Shown here: positions 1 to 8,800 of the stretch, piece after piece
Position numbering within the stretch: position 1 is the stretch's first letter
Layout: every line of letters begins with the position of its first letter
NCBI GenBank assembly: GCA_964251665.1
Contig: CAXUKO010000001.1
Span: 372,001-436,000, forward strand
From: JBBQLG01 sp964251665
GTDB lineage: Bacteria; Bacteroidota; Bacteroidia; Cytophagales; Spirosomataceae
DNA: 64,000 nt
Direction of reading: 5' to 3'
Translations under genes and position numbers: made by a program
The notes under the pieces: model-generated
The model's database searches: none
What the model saw: the letters and a program-made list of their open reading frames with translations, nothing else
What the model was told of the DNA's origin: nothing

Positions 1-207
1 GTTGGCTTAGTCTGGCAGATTTATGCACTAATCATTCACATGCGTAATGCAGGCATCCTTACCGGGCGCATGAGTCAGTTGTTTTTCAAGGCAGACATGC
101 CCATCATACTCCTTGAAGTATCCGTTTTGATTGGCGCGCTGGTGGGCGGCTTGGCCGCTCTGAGTGGTTATTTATGCCGTCGGGCGCTACGTCCGCAAGT
201 CGCCTGA
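1..207 (+). CDS. C-terminal end of a membrane protein (5' truncated by window)
   Basis: An open frame enters from the left edge and stops with TGA at 205-207, giving 68 visible residues. It has one hydrophobic stretch at the start (VGLVWQIYALII) and a clear second one (about residues 34-59, rich in Leu, Val, Gly and Ala), followed by a short Arg-rich tail (CRRALRPQVA). A final membrane helix with a basic cytoplasmic end resembles the end of FtsX/ABC-type permeases, but there is too little sequence to name the family. It runs in the same direction as the OmpH-like gene 73 bases downstream. Confidence 0.6.
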   Translation, partial: VGLVWQIYALIIHMRNAGILTGRMSQLFFKADMPIILLEVSVLIGALVGGLAALSGYLCRRALRPQVA

Positions 208-238
208 ACAGCAGCGTCGATTTTCCGGGGCAATCCGG

Positions 239-246
239 TATCTTTG
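239..246 (+). promoter_or_regulatory. Bacteroidetes -7 promoter element
   Basis: TATCTTTG matches the Bacteroidetes primary sigma -7 consensus TAnnTTTG and lies 34 bases before the GTG of the OmpH-like gene. I see no good -33 TTTG at the expected 19-20 base spacing, so this is a half-match. Confidence 0.5.
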
Positions 247-280
247 TTGCAACCTTTTACACAAAACCAACTGATTTCTC

Positions 281-874
281 GTGAAGAATGCCTCACTCGT
301 ATTGAACGCCGTACTTGTCGTAGCCGTAGCTGTTCTGTACTATCTCCATTTCAAGGACCAAAAAACTGAAACCGCCACGTCGCCGGTTGCTGCCGAAGCC
401 AAAGGCAAAAACATTGTTTACGTGAACGTAGACTCCCTGCTGACCAAGTACGAATATTTCAAAGATGCTCAGAAAGTGCTGGAAAGTAAGCGGTTTCAGC
501 TGGACAATGACCTGAACACCCGTGGCCGGTCATTGCAGAACGAAGTAGCCTTTTTTCAGCAGAAAGCACCAACCATGACACAGGAGCAGGGTCGCGCTAC
601 AGAATCGGCTCTCCAGAAAAAACAGCAGGATTTGGTTGCCTATCGTGACCGGGCCGCCCAAAGTCTGGCTGCCGATGAACAGAAAAAAAACGAAGATCTG
701 TACAACCAGATTTTTGCGTACCTGAAGAAGTATAACAAGCAAAACAAGTACGAGTTTGTGCTGGGTTATACCAAAGGCGGTGGCATTCTGTTTGCCAATG
801 ACAGTAATGATGAAACATCGAAGATCCTGGCTGGTCTGAATAAAGAATATCAGGAACAACAGACGAAGAAATAA
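281..874 (+). CDS. OmpH/Skp-family periplasmic chaperone-like protein
   Basis: 197 residues from a GTG start. The N-terminus (residues 4-22) is a hydrophobic signal or anchor segment. It is followed by a low-complexity linker and then a conserved-looking entry, NIVYVNVDSLLTKYEY, typical of the OmpH/Skp family. Residues about 60-150 are rich in Gln, Lys, Glu and Ala and should form the two coiled-coil tentacles of Skp. The C-terminal end (EFVLGYTKGGGILFAN) is the small beta region of the family. Skp-type proteins hold unfolded outer-membrane proteins in the periplasm. The gene stands alone between a promoter element and a strong hairpin terminator. The GTG is favoured because it sits directly before the hydrophobic signal. 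Paralogues of this family are common in Bacteroidetes, so I give no symbol. Confidence 0.85.
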   Translation: MKNASLVLNAVLVVAVAVLYYLHFKDQKTETATSPVAAEAKGKNIVYVNVDSLLTKYEYFKDAQKVLESKRFQLDNDLNTRGRSLQNEVAFFQQKAPTMTQEQGRATESALQKKQQDLVAYRDRAAQSLAADEQKKNEDLYNQIFAYLKKYNKQNKYEFVLGYTKGGGILFANDSNDETSKILAGLNKEYQEQQTKK

Positions 875-897
875 ACTAACGCTGCGTTTCATTTCTC

Positions 898-951
898 AAG
901 CCTCTTTCCTGAGCGGGCGAATTAATTCGCCCGCTCAGGAAAGAGGCTTTT
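898..951 (+). terminator. Terminator with 52-base perfect palindrome
   Basis: Bases 898-923 and 924-949 are exact reverse complements (26 bp each, GC-rich middle GAGCGGGCGA), ending in TTTT at 948-951. It follows the stop of the OmpH-like gene by 24 bases. The T run is short, but the stem is extreme. Confidence 0.8.
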
Positions 952-1002
952 CAGTGATCGGCAAACTTCACGTGCTGTTCCGGCGTTCTCAATCAATCGG
1001 GG

Positions 1003-1010
1003 TAACTTTG
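1003..1010 (+). promoter_or_regulatory. Bacteroidetes -7 promoter element for smpB
   Basis: TAACTTTG fits TAnnTTTG and lies 20 bases upstream of the smpB ATG. No clear -33 element is visible. Confidence 0.5.
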
Positions 1011-1030
1011 CGCCCCTTCGTTATTCATCC

Positions 1031-1492
1031 ATGGCATCACCTTCAATTACTAAACAGGTCAATATTTTAAACCGCCGGGCAAAGTTTGAATTTGCCTTCC
1101 TGGAAACATTCACTGCCGGTCTTTCGCTGACAGGCACTGAAATTAAGTCAATCAGGCAGGGAAAAGTCAACCTGCAGGATTCATATTGTCTGTTTCTGAA
1201 TGACGAATTGTTCATTAGAAACATGAACGTGTCAACGTACACGGACGGGACGTATCTGAACCACCAACCGCTACGCGACCGGAAACTGTTGCTCACTAAG
1301 CGTGAACTGCGCCGGTTATCCGAAAAACTGAAGGATCAGGGTTTAACCATTATTCCCACCCGGCTATTCACAAATGAGCGGGGCTTTGCCAAAGTAGACA
1401 TTGCCTTGGCAAAAGGTAAGAAGCTGTACGACAAGCGCGAAAGTATTAAAGAGCGCGATGTAGAGCGTGAGATGAGCCGCGACCGGGATTAA
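1031..1492 (+). CDS. smpB: SsrA-binding protein SmpB
   Basis: 153 residues, normal length. SmpB binds the tRNA-like part of tmRNA and delivers it to stalled ribosomes for trans-translation. Family signatures are clear: NRRAKFEFAFLETFTAGLSLTGTEIKS near the N-terminus (shown here as separate blocks: NRRAKFEF, LTGTEIKSIR), then the GKVNLQDSY block, RDRKLLL and the basic C-terminal tail (KGKKLYDKRE and following) that inserts in the ribosome decoding centre. The tail ends in alternating Arg/Glu/Asp. It is transcribed alone, with a -7 element upstream and a weak hairpin downstream. The tmRNA gene itself is not in this window. Confidence 0.97.
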   Translation: MASPSITKQVNILNRRAKFEFAFLETFTAGLSLTGTEIKSIRQGKVNLQDSYCLFLNDELFIRNMNVSTYTDGTYLNHQPLRDRKLLLTKRELRRLSEKLKDQGLTIIPTRLFTNERGFAKVDIALAKGKKLYDKRESIKERDVEREMSRDRD

Positions 1493-1540
1493 AATTAGGC
1501 CGCAGCGTTTAACAAGCCTATAAACTTGCCGTTATGTTAT

Positions 1541-1577
1541 AAAAATCCCTAACTTGCTACAAAACAGAGGGTTTTTT
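1541..1577 (+). terminator. Weak terminator-like hairpin after smpB
   Basis: AAAATCCCT (1542-1550) can pair with AGGGTTTTT (1568-1576), with one T-T mismatch, and ends in a run of six T. It lies just before the ATG of the next gene, so it could separate smpB from the HNH gene or act on the HNH leader. Confidence 0.4.
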
Positions 1578-1587
1578 AATGTAAGAT

Positions 1588-2100
1588 ATGGGCAGGAAAG
1601 TATTGGTCTTAAACCAAGATTATAGTGCGCTTAGCATCTGTTCCGTTCCAAAGGCTTTTTTGCTGGTCTTCCTCAACAAAGCCGAACTTGTTGCTGAATC
1701 CGATACACATACATTGCGCACCGTTGACAGTTCGTATCCGTGTCCATCCGTCATTCGGTTACATCGTTACGTAAGTCTCCCTTACAAAGGGGTTATGCTC
1801 ACTCGCCAAAACATTTTCAAGCGCGACAACCACCGGTGTTCTTATTGCGGTACTACGGAGGAACTGACTCTTGATCACGTTATTCCCAAATCGAGAGGGG
1901 GCAAAACGAACTGGGATAATTTAGCTACTGCCTGTAAACGCTGTAACTCGCGCAAAGGCGACGACACACCGGAAGAAGCCCGGATGCCGCTTCGACAGAA
2001 ACCATTCAAACCCACGTTTCTGGTATTCCTGCGTGATTTTTCTGGTTCGCTCGAGGCAAGCTGGATGCCTTTCCTGAACAAACGGGAGAAAGCATACTAA
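1588..2100 (+). CDS. HNH endonuclease family protein
   Basis: 170 residues. The C-terminal half is a classic zinc-ribbon HNH nuclease: CSYC (84-87), then DH (96-97) in LDHVIPKSRGG, then CKRCN (116-120). The two CxxC pairs bind the structural zinc and His97/Asn120 fall at the catalytic metal site. The first 70 residues (KVLVLNQDYSAL, followed by SYPCPSVIRL) form the N-terminal domain that accompanies this HNH type in many Bacteroidetes and cyanobacteria. Biological role is not established; it sits in a stable housekeeping neighbourhood (smpB, rpsA) with no mobile-element signs, which argues against a homing or phage origin. Codon use looks like its neighbours. Confidence 0.9.
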   Translation: MGRKVLVLNQDYSALSICSVPKAFLLVFLNKAELVAESDTHTLRTVDSSYPCPSVIRLHRYVSLPYKGVMLTRQNIFKRDNHRCSYCGTTEELTLDHVIPKSRGGKTNWDNLATACKRCNSRKGDDTPEEARMPLRQKPFKPTFLVFLRDFSGSLEASWMPFLNKREKAY

Positions 2101-2114
2101 GACTTAAATTTACT

Positions 2115-2159
2115 AAATGGCTGATTCGCTGCAATTGCTGTAGCAAATCAGCCATTTTT
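2115..2159 (+). terminator. Intrinsic terminator after the HNH gene
   Basis: AAATGGCTGATT (2115-2126) pairs with AATCAGCCATTT (2146-2157), 12 bp, followed by a T run to 2159. The 19-base loop can itself form a small stem. Confidence 0.85.
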
Positions 2160-2174
2160 CTTGTTAAAAACGCC

Positions 2175-2182
2175 TATCTTTG
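2175..2182 (+). promoter_or_regulatory. Bacteroidetes -7 promoter element for rpsA
   Basis: TATCTTTG, a full match to TAnnTTTG, 100 bases upstream of the probable rpsA start. It implies a leader of about 90 bases. A -33 TTTG at the ideal distance is not visible. Confidence 0.55.
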
Positions 2183-2235
2183 CAGTCCGTTTTCAAAAAA
2201 GACAAAAAAACTATTTTTCACTTAAGTCAATCCGG

Positions 2236-2271
2236 CCTGACCCGACGGACTGATGTACTTATCGGGTCAGG
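2236..2271 (+). promoter_or_regulatory. Stem-loop in the rpsA leader
   Basis: CCTGACCCGA (2236-2245) and TCGGGTCAGG (2262-2271) are exact reverse complements with a 16-base loop. The structure ends 11 bases before the ATG at 2283. The loop contains another in-frame ATG (2253), which would be hidden in the structure. Position and strength suggest control of S1 synthesis, possibly autogenous, but this is inference. Confidence 0.6.
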
Positions 2272-2282
2272 AAAACTTTTTT

Positions 2283-4094
2283 ATGAGCAAAACGCAGCAA
2301 ACTGCAGCATTGCCGGATTTCGATTGGGATCGGGCAGACAACAGAGGATTTGGTAGCGGTTACTCGGCCGATGAAAGAAGCCGATTGGAAGAAATTTACG
2401 ACAACACGCTGGCGCAGGTCAACGAAAAAGAAGTCGTAACCGGAACGGTAGTAGGTATTACGGATCGAGAGATAATCCTGAACATCGGTTTCAAATCGGA
2501 CGGCTTAGTGCCCGCTTCAGAATTCCGTGATCTGCCGGACCTGAAAATGGGAGATGAAGTAGAGGTATACGTTGAAAATCAGGAAGACCCCAATGGTCAA
2601 CTGGTACTGTCGCGCAAGAAAGCTAAGGTTATCACGGCTTGGCAGAAAATTCAGCGTGCACTGGACGAGGATCTGGTTATCGACGGTTTTGTGAAACGCC
2701 GGACCAAAGGTGGTCTGATCGTGGACATTCACGGTGTAGAAGCCTTCCTGCCGGGTTCTCAAATTGATGTGAAGCCAATTCGTGACTTCGACGTCTTCGT
2801 TGGTAAGAAGATGGAAGTGAAAGTTGTGAAAATCAACTACGCGAACGATAACGTCGTTGTATCGCACAAAATCCTGATCGAAAAAGATCTGGAAGCACAA
2901 CGCGCTCAGATCCTGAATAACCTGCAAAAAGGTCAGGTGCTGGAAGGGGTTATCAAAAACATGACCAACTTCGGCGTATTCATCGACCTCGGTGGGGTAG
3001 ACGGTCTGCTGCACATCACGGATATTTCGTGGGGCCGCATCAGTCACCCATCAGAAGTATTGCAGCTTGATCAGAAAGTTAATGTCGTTGTGCTTGACTT
3101 CGACGAGGACAAGAAGCGTATTTCGCTGGGTATGAAGCAGCTACAAGCGCATCCTTGGGATTCGTTGTCGGCCGATATCCAGGTTGGCTCCAAAGTAAAA
3201 GGCCGCATTGTAAATGTCGCTGATTACGGTGCTTTTCTTGAAATCATGCCGGGCGTAGAAGGGCTAATTCACGTGTCCGAAATGTCGTGGTCACAGCACC
3301 TGCGGAATCCACAGGAGTTCCTGAAAGTGAACGATGAAGTAGAAGCGGTTGTGCTGACGCTTGACCGTAATGACCGCAAAATGTCACTGGGCATTAAGCA
3401 GTTGACGGAAGACCCCTGGACTCGTCCAGAACTGACCAGCCGGTATGCTATCGGTACTCGCCACAAAGGTGTGGTTCGTAACCTGACCAACTTCGGCCTG
3501 TTCCTCGAACTGGAAGAAGGTATCGATGGACTGGTACACGTTTCTGACTTGTCATGGACAAAGAAAATCAAACATCCTTCGGATTTCATCAAAGTTGGTG
3601 AAGAACTCGAGGTGGTTGTACTCGAATTAGACGTCGACAACCGTCGTCTGGCGCTGGGTCACAAACAACTCGAAGAAAACCCATGGGATACGTTTGAAAC
3701 GTTCTTCACGCCGGGCTCAGTACACCGTTGTACTATTCTGTCGAAGAACGACAAACAGGCAACGCTGGAGCTGCCGTATGGCATTGAAGGGTTCTCTGCT
3801 CTGAAGAACCTGGCGAAAGAAGACGGAACGGTTGCTGAAGTAGGCGAATCGCTCGACTTCAAAGTAACTGAGTTCTCCAAGGACGAAAAGCGTATCATGC
3901 TTTCTCACACGAAAACGTGGCAGGAGAAAGACGAACCAAAGCGCGAAGCTAAACCAGTTGCTCCTCAGGCGAAAGCGCCTAAAACGGATGCTAAGCCAGC
4001 CTCGGCCCAACAGCCGGAACGAGGTGCGACGTTAGGTGATCTCGAAGCGCTGTCGGCTCTCAAAGAGCAAATGGAAAGCCGGAATAATGGCTAA
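2283..4094 (+). CDS. rpsA: 30S ribosomal protein S1
   Basis: 603 residues from ATG 2283 (MSKTQQTAAL). An in-frame ATG at 2253 would add ten residues but lies in the loop of a leader hairpin, so I prefer 2283. The protein is a string of S1/OB-fold RNA-binding repeats: an N-terminal one (GTVVGITDREIILNIG), a second (IDGFVKRRTKGGLIVDI), then highly similar units such as LEGVIKNMTNFGVFIDLGGV and VKGRIVNVADYGAFLEI, each ending in KRISLGMKQL-like segments. S1 helps the 30S subunit bind and unfold mRNA, which matters in a lineage that mostly lacks Shine-Dalgarno pairing. The C-terminal 60 residues are a charged, Ala/Pro/Lys-rich tail. Length is in the usual Bacteroidetes range. Confidence 0.97.
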   Translation: MSKTQQTAALPDFDWDRADNRGFGSGYSADERSRLEEIYDNTLAQVNEKEVVTGTVVGITDREIILNIGFKSDGLVPASEFRDLPDLKMGDEVEVYVENQEDPNGQLVLSRKKAKVITAWQKIQRALDEDLVIDGFVKRRTKGGLIVDIHGVEAFLPGSQIDVKPIRDFDVFVGKKMEVKVVKINYANDNVVVSHKILIEKDLEAQRAQILNNLQKGQVLEGVIKNMTNFGVFIDLGGVDGLLHITDISWGRISHPSEVLQLDQKVNVVVLDFDEDKKRISLGMKQLQAHPWDSLSADIQVGSKVKGRIVNVADYGAFLEIMPGVEGLIHVSEMSWSQHLRNPQEFLKVNDEVEAVVLTLDRNDRKMSLGIKQLTEDPWTRPELTSRYAIGTRHKGVVRNLTNFGLFLELEEGIDGLVHVSDLSWTKKIKHPSDFIKVGEELEVVVLELDVDNRRLALGHKQLEENPWDTFETFFTPGSVHRCTILSKNDKQATLELPYGIEGFSALKNLAKEDGTVAEVGESLDFKVTEFSKDEKRIMLSHTKTWQEKDEPKREAKPVAPQAKAPKTDAKPASAQQPERGATLGDLEALSALKEQMESRNNG

Positions 4095-4106
4095 ATGTTA
4101 ATAGGG

Positions 4107-4177
4107 GCGTATCGCCGGAAGCGAATTAGTCGTACATTTGTGCGCTGATTCAACTCAGCAGGCGATACGCTCTTTTA
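4107..4177 (+). terminator. Long-loop inverted repeat after rpsA
   Basis: GCGTATCGCC (4107-4116) pairs with GGCGATACGC (4161-4170) followed by TCTTTTATTT. The 44-base loop contains the -7 element of the tRNA-Cys gene, so rpsA termination and tRNA promoter are nested. Confidence 0.5.
4133..4140 (+). promoter_or_regulatory. Bacteroidetes -7 promoter element for tRNA-Cys
   Basis: TACATTTG matches TAnnTTTG and lies 40 bases upstream of the tRNA. It is located between the arms of the inverted repeat at 4107-4170. No clear -33 box. Confidence 0.45.
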
Positions 4178-4180
4178 TTT

Positions 4181-4251
4181 GGTTCCGTGGCCGAGTGGCT
4201 AGGCAGAGCTCTGCAAAAGCTCGTACAGCGGTTCGAATCCGCTCGGAACCT
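4181..4251 (+). tRNA. trnC: tRNA-Cys (GCA)
   Basis: Cloverleaf of 71 bases: acceptor GGTTCCG pairs with CGGAACC, discriminator T (the usual U73 of tRNA-Cys), anticodon stem GAGCT/AGCTC around loop CTGCAAA with anticodon GCA, and T arm GCGGTTCGAATCCGC. The CCA end is not encoded. Confidence 0.97.
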
Positions 4252-4297
4252 CCCCGATTAACGTACTAAACTACTAAGTTTATGTACTATGTTTTTT

Positions 4298-4343
4298 GCC
4301 ATTTGGCGACGTGACGTGTCACCGAGCCAAATGGCTTTTTTTT
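4298..4343 (+). terminator. Intrinsic terminator after tRNA-Cys
   Basis: GCCATTTGGC (4298-4307) pairs with GCCAAATGGC (4326-4335) and is followed by eight T. Confidence 0.9.
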
Positions 4344-4456
4344 GTTAAACAACCCCTTAAACAAATCGTTAAGAGTGAAATCCGATAAACATCATAGGGG
4401 CGGTAACTTAGATAATTTATAAATTATACCCCGTTTTAAAATAACAAACGGCAATT

Positions 4457-4487
4457 TTTGATAAGTGGCGTTCCTACCTTACTTTTG
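4457..4487 (+). promoter_or_regulatory. Consensus Bacteroidetes promoter of the act-cox operon
   Basis: TTTG (4457-4460), 19 bases, then TACTTTTG (4480-4487): a full match to TTTG-N19-TAnnTTTG. Transcription should begin near 4494, giving a leader of only about 20-25 bases before the ActA start. Confidence 0.85.
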
Positions 4488-4491
4488 TGAG

Positions 4492-4510
4492 CCGGTGAAA
4501 AATTCACCGG
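4492..4510 (+). promoter_or_regulatory. Tight hairpin at the 5' end of the act mRNA
   Basis: CCGGTGAA and TTCACCGG form an 8-bp stem with an AAA loop, placed between the predicted transcription start and the ATG at 4517. It may protect the 5' end of a 17-kb transcript or influence ribosome access; function is inferred only from position. Confidence 0.5.
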
Positions 4511-4516
4511 TAATAT

Positions 4517-5857
4517 ATGTCAAAATCAATTACTAAAGTTCTCAATATGAGCCGTTTATCTCAGTTTTGCGGAGCTTTTGCTCTTACTTTAGCCACCGTT
4601 TTAATGAGCGGGCAGGTTAAGGCGCAACAGGATTCGGTAGCGGCCGGCGGAGGTGGCCCGGCTGCAGCTACTCCGGCAGCCGCCAGTGGTGGCGATGCCG
4701 ATAAGGGCAAAGCTCTTTTTACCAATAACTGTGCACAGTGTCATGCCGTTACGGAGGAAGTGGTCGTTGGCCCTGGACTGAAAGGAGTGCTGACTCGTAC
4801 TCCCGGAAAACCCTGGTTACACAAATGGATTCGGAATTCCTCCTCGGTGGTAGCTACCGGCGACGCGTATGCGGTTCAGGTGTTTAACAAGTTCAACCAA
4901 ATACAGATGCCGAGTTTTGCGAGCTTAACCGACGCAGACATTGACGGTATTCTGGCTTACATTGATCAGGCTTCGGCACCGGCTACTGCAACCGTAGGTG
5001 GTGGCAAAGCTCAGGAGCGGGGCGGTGGTGGTGCATCAACTGATCAGGGAAGCGTTTCCTCATCCGGTCCTTCTGAACTGTTTACGTTCGTGCTAGCTGC
5101 TCTGCTGGTTGTTATGTTGCTTGTACTGGCTGTGTTGCTGGTTATCGTGACAATCCTGTCGAAAGCAGTAGGCACACCGGGAACAGTTGCTACGGACGAG
5201 CAGGGTGCTCCGTTCATGCAGCGGCTAAAGACAGGTCTGACCGGCATGGCAACGAACTCAACGCTTCGTTCGATTGTGATCTATCTGTTCTTATTCGTCG
5301 CGACCAAGGAATCCGTGGATGGGTTGTATGGTATCGGCATCCAGCAGGGTTACGCTCCAAAGCAACCCATTGCCTATTCGCACAAATTGCACGCTGGTCA
5401 GTACAAAATTGATTGTAATTACTGCCACACGGGCGTTAACAAAGGAAAGTCGGCTCACATTCCATCGGCAAACATTTGTATGAACTGCCATGGCGTTATC
5501 AAAAAAGAGTCGCCGGAGATTCAGAAGATTTACGCAGCTATTGAGCAAAACAAGCCGATTGAGTGGGTTCGGGTTCATAACCTACCTGATTTCGCCTACT
5601 TCAACCATGCTCAGCACGTAAATGTCGGTAACGTACAGTGTACTACCTGTCATGGTGAAATTGAGAAGATGGAAGTCGTTGAACACCGTTCTTCGCTGAC
5701 GATGGGCTGGTGTATCGACTGTCACCGCAAAACAGAAGTCAACACAAAAGATAATGCCTATTACGATAAACTGGTAGCCCTTCACCGCAAGGAGAGCAAA
5801 GAACCGCTCAAAGTGGCAAACATTGGTGGTCTCGAGTGTTCAAAGTGCCACTATTGA
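4517..5857 (+). CDS. actA: Alternative complex III subunit ActA, six-heme c-type cytochrome
   Basis: 446 residues. Residues 12-36 look like a signal peptide ending in VKA-QQ. An N-terminal monoheme cytochrome c domain carries CAQCH at 72-76 and a likely Met ligand in QMPSF. A Gly-rich linker leads to membrane segments at about 188-215 and 249-263. The C-terminal part holds five more CxxCH motifs: CNYCH 300, CMNCH 321, CTTCH 375, CIDCH 399, CSKCH 441, the pentaheme domain typical of ActA. ActA passes electrons inside the quinol:cytochrome c oxidoreductase ACIII on the periplasmic side. It is the first gene of the respiratory operon, behind a consensus promoter. The extra N-terminal heme domain is a fusion relative to the pentaheme core. 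Confidence 0.93.
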   Translation: MSKSITKVLNMSRLSQFCGAFALTLATVLMSGQVKAQQDSVAAGGGGPAAATPAAASGGDADKGKALFTNNCAQCHAVTEEVVVGPGLKGVLTRTPGKPWLHKWIRNSSSVVATGDAYAVQVFNKFNQIQMPSFASLTDADIDGILAYIDQASAPATATVGGGKAQERGGGGASTDQGSVSSSGPSELFTFVLAALLVVMLLVLAVLLVIVTILSKAVGTPGTVATDEQGAPFMQRLKTGLTGMATNSTLRSIVIYLFLFVATKESVDGLYGIGIQQGYAPKQPIAYSHKLHAGQYKIDCNYCHTGVNKGKSAHIPSANICMNCHGVIKKESPEIQKIYAAIEQNKPIEWVRVHNLPDFAYFNHAQHVNVGNVQCTTCHGEIEKMEVVEHRSSLTMGWCIDCHRKTEVNTKDNAYYDKLVALHRKESKEPLKVANIGGLECSKCHY

Positions 5858-5897
5858 TCTTGCTTAATCGAAGGGATTTAGAGTTTTAATCGAACGT

Positions 5898-8800
5898 ATG
5901 GAACCTACACAAAAAAGGTATTGGAGAGGGGTTGAAGAACTGCGTAATGATGAGCAATTTGTCAAAAGCGCTGCCCAGGAATTTCCTGATGCCCCATCTG
6001 ATAGTTTAAATAGCTTATTAGGCGGTTCGGGTACTGAACGCCGTGATTTTTTGAAAATGATGGGATTTGGTATGGCTGCTGTGTCTTTGGCAGCCTGCGA
6101 AACTCCGGTACGCTACGCTACGCCTTATTTGAACAAACCGGAGCGGACATTCCCTACCATCTCCGACTATTACGCATCGACGTATAATGAGGGTGGTGAT
6201 TACGCCAGTATTCTGGTGGAAACCCGTGAAGGGCGTCCAATCAAGATAGAAGGTAACCCCCAATCGACTGTTACTAAAGGTGGAACGTTGGCTCGGGTTC
6301 AGGCTTCCGTTTTGTCATTGTATGACATTGACAAACTGAAAGGCCCCAAGCGGGGTAATGCTGATGTTAGCTGGGACGTTGTCGACAAAGAGGTTGTTTC
6401 TCAATTGAATTCGATTGCATCACGCGGTGGAGATATTCGGCTGGTTACGTCGACTATCATGAGTCCGACAACAAAAGCCGTAATCGCTGAATTCGTTGCC
6501 AAATACCCGACAACGACACATGTTATGTATGATCCAAACTCTGCGTTTGGAATTGTACAGGCGAATCAAACCTCATTTGGTAAAGCAGTTATTCCGTCGT
6601 ATGACTTTAGCAAGGCCAAGACAATTGTTGCCATCGACGCTGATTTCTTAGGCAGCTGGATTGCTCCATTAGAGTATGCCCGGCCGTATGCATCAACGCG
6701 TAAATTGCATAAAGGCAAACGGGACATGTCACGTCATTATCAGTTTGAGACGGGTCTATCAATGACTGGTGCCAATGCTGATTACCGTACTGCTATTAAA
6801 CCATCACAACAGGGTCTGGTTGTTGCTGCTTTGTATAATAAGGTGGCTGCTAAATTGGGTGGAGCGTCAGTAAGCACAGCTGCTGTGAATGTAGCTAACC
6901 TTGATAAGTGCGCTACTGATCTGGTCGCATCCCGTGGCCGGGCTTTAGTGGTTTGCGGTTCGAACGATCCTAACGTACAAACCGTCGTTAATGCACTCAA
7001 TGGGTTGCTGGGCAGTTATGGTTCAACCATCGATCTGAGCACACCTGTTAATTATCGGCAAGGTAATGATCAGCAGATGAACGCCTTTATTGAGGATGCT
7101 AAAGCCGGTCGGGTTCAGGGTGTCCTTTTTTACGGTGCTAATCCTGTATATGATCACCCAAGAGGTGCTGAATTAGCGCAGGCTCTTCCTAAAATACCTT
7201 TCTCTGTTTCCTTTGCAGATCGCGCTGATGAGACGGCTTCTTTAGCGAAGTTTATCACACCGGCTCCTCATTTTCTGGAGTGCTGGAATGACGTTGAACC
7301 AAAGCAGGGCTTTTATAGCCTGATGCAGCCGACAATTACGCATATCTTTAAAACTCGTCAAATGCAGTCGAGTTTGTTGACATGGGCGGGTAGGCCGAAC
7401 GATTATCAGACATATCTGAAGAACTATTGGCGTACTAACTATTACCCCAAGGCAACGGGGTTTGACTCATTTGATGCATTTTGGATTCAGTCGTTGAACG
7501 ACGGAGTTTTTGAACCAAATAAAGGGGTTACAGCAACAACGGCTGTTGCTTTTGCCGGTAATCTTGCTGCAGCAGCTACGGCAATTAGTACCCGTTACAA
7601 ACCAACGACCGGGATTGAACTGGCACTATACGAAAAGCCTATTATGGGTACAGGTGCTCAAGCCAATAACCCCTGGTTACAGGAGGTTCCTGATCCTGTT
7701 ACCAAAGCATCATGGGACAATTATGCCAGTTTATCACAAAAGACAGCTAACGATCTGGGTGTAGCTCAGAATGAAACTGTCACCGTTGAAGTGAACGGCA
7801 AGTCAATAGAACTGCCTGTAATGATTCAACCAGGTCAGGCGGATAATACAGTATCGATTGCGATTGGTTATGGTCGTGAGAAAGCAGGTAAATCAGCTAA
7901 TGAAGTTGGTAAAAACGCCTACCCATTAGTTAGCACAGTTGGCGGTAATATCTCATTTGCAGCATTTACAGCTAAAGTCGCTAAAGCTGGCGGTCGCCAT
8001 GAAATTGCCCAAACTCAGACGCACGATACGGTAATGGGTCGTAAAGCTGTGTTGCAGGAAACTATTCTGGCCGATTACCAGAAGAATCCCAACACCGGTT
8101 CTTATAAGCCCAAAGTACAGACACCCGAAGGACCAGTTACGCCAACTGACATCACTCTCTGGCATGGCTACGGTAAGCCAAACCATTCCTGGGGGATGAT
8201 TATCGATCTAAACTCTTGCATTGGTTGTAATGCCTGCGTAGTTGGATGTATTTCGGAAAACAACACGCCAACTGTAGGTCGGGACGAAGTAATTGCCCGA
8301 CGCGAAATGCATTGGTTGCGCATTGACCGTTATTACAGCAGTGATGCAGAAGCTGAAGACCTTAAAGGATTAGAGCAGGCCTCAGCAAACCCGGAAGTTA
8401 CGTTCCAACCTATGCTCTGCCAGCATTGCAGTAATGCACCCTGCGAAACGGTATGTCCAGTATTGGCAACCACACATAGCACGGAGGGGTTAAACCAGAT
8501 GACCTATAATAGGTGTATCGGTACACGTTACTGCTCGAATAACTGTCCTTATAAAGTGCGTCGATTCAATTGGTTCAAATACCACGACGAAGACAAGTTC
8601 GATTATCAATTCAATAACTATCTTGGTAAGATGGTTATCAACCCCGATGTTACAGTTCGGTCGCGTGGAGTTATTGAAAAGTGCTCCTTTTGTGTACAGC
8701 GAATTCAGGAAGGTAAGTTGACCGCTAAGAAAGAGCGTCGTCGTCCGCTGCCTGACGAAATTCAAACAGCTTGTGCTCAAGCTTGTCCAACAAACGCTAT

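Noticed and set aside
1588..2100. HNH gene considered as a homing endonuclease or defence nuclease
   Set aside because: No intron, intein, phage or restriction partner nearby; the domain arrangement is common in Bacteroidetes chromosomes and the site is a housekeeping locus.
2517..3047. 176-residue minus-strand frame inside rpsA
   Set aside because: Antisense shadow of a well-supported gene; no family resemblance.
6018..6263. Minus-strand frames inside actB and other act genes
   Set aside because: All are shadows without recognisable domains or start context.
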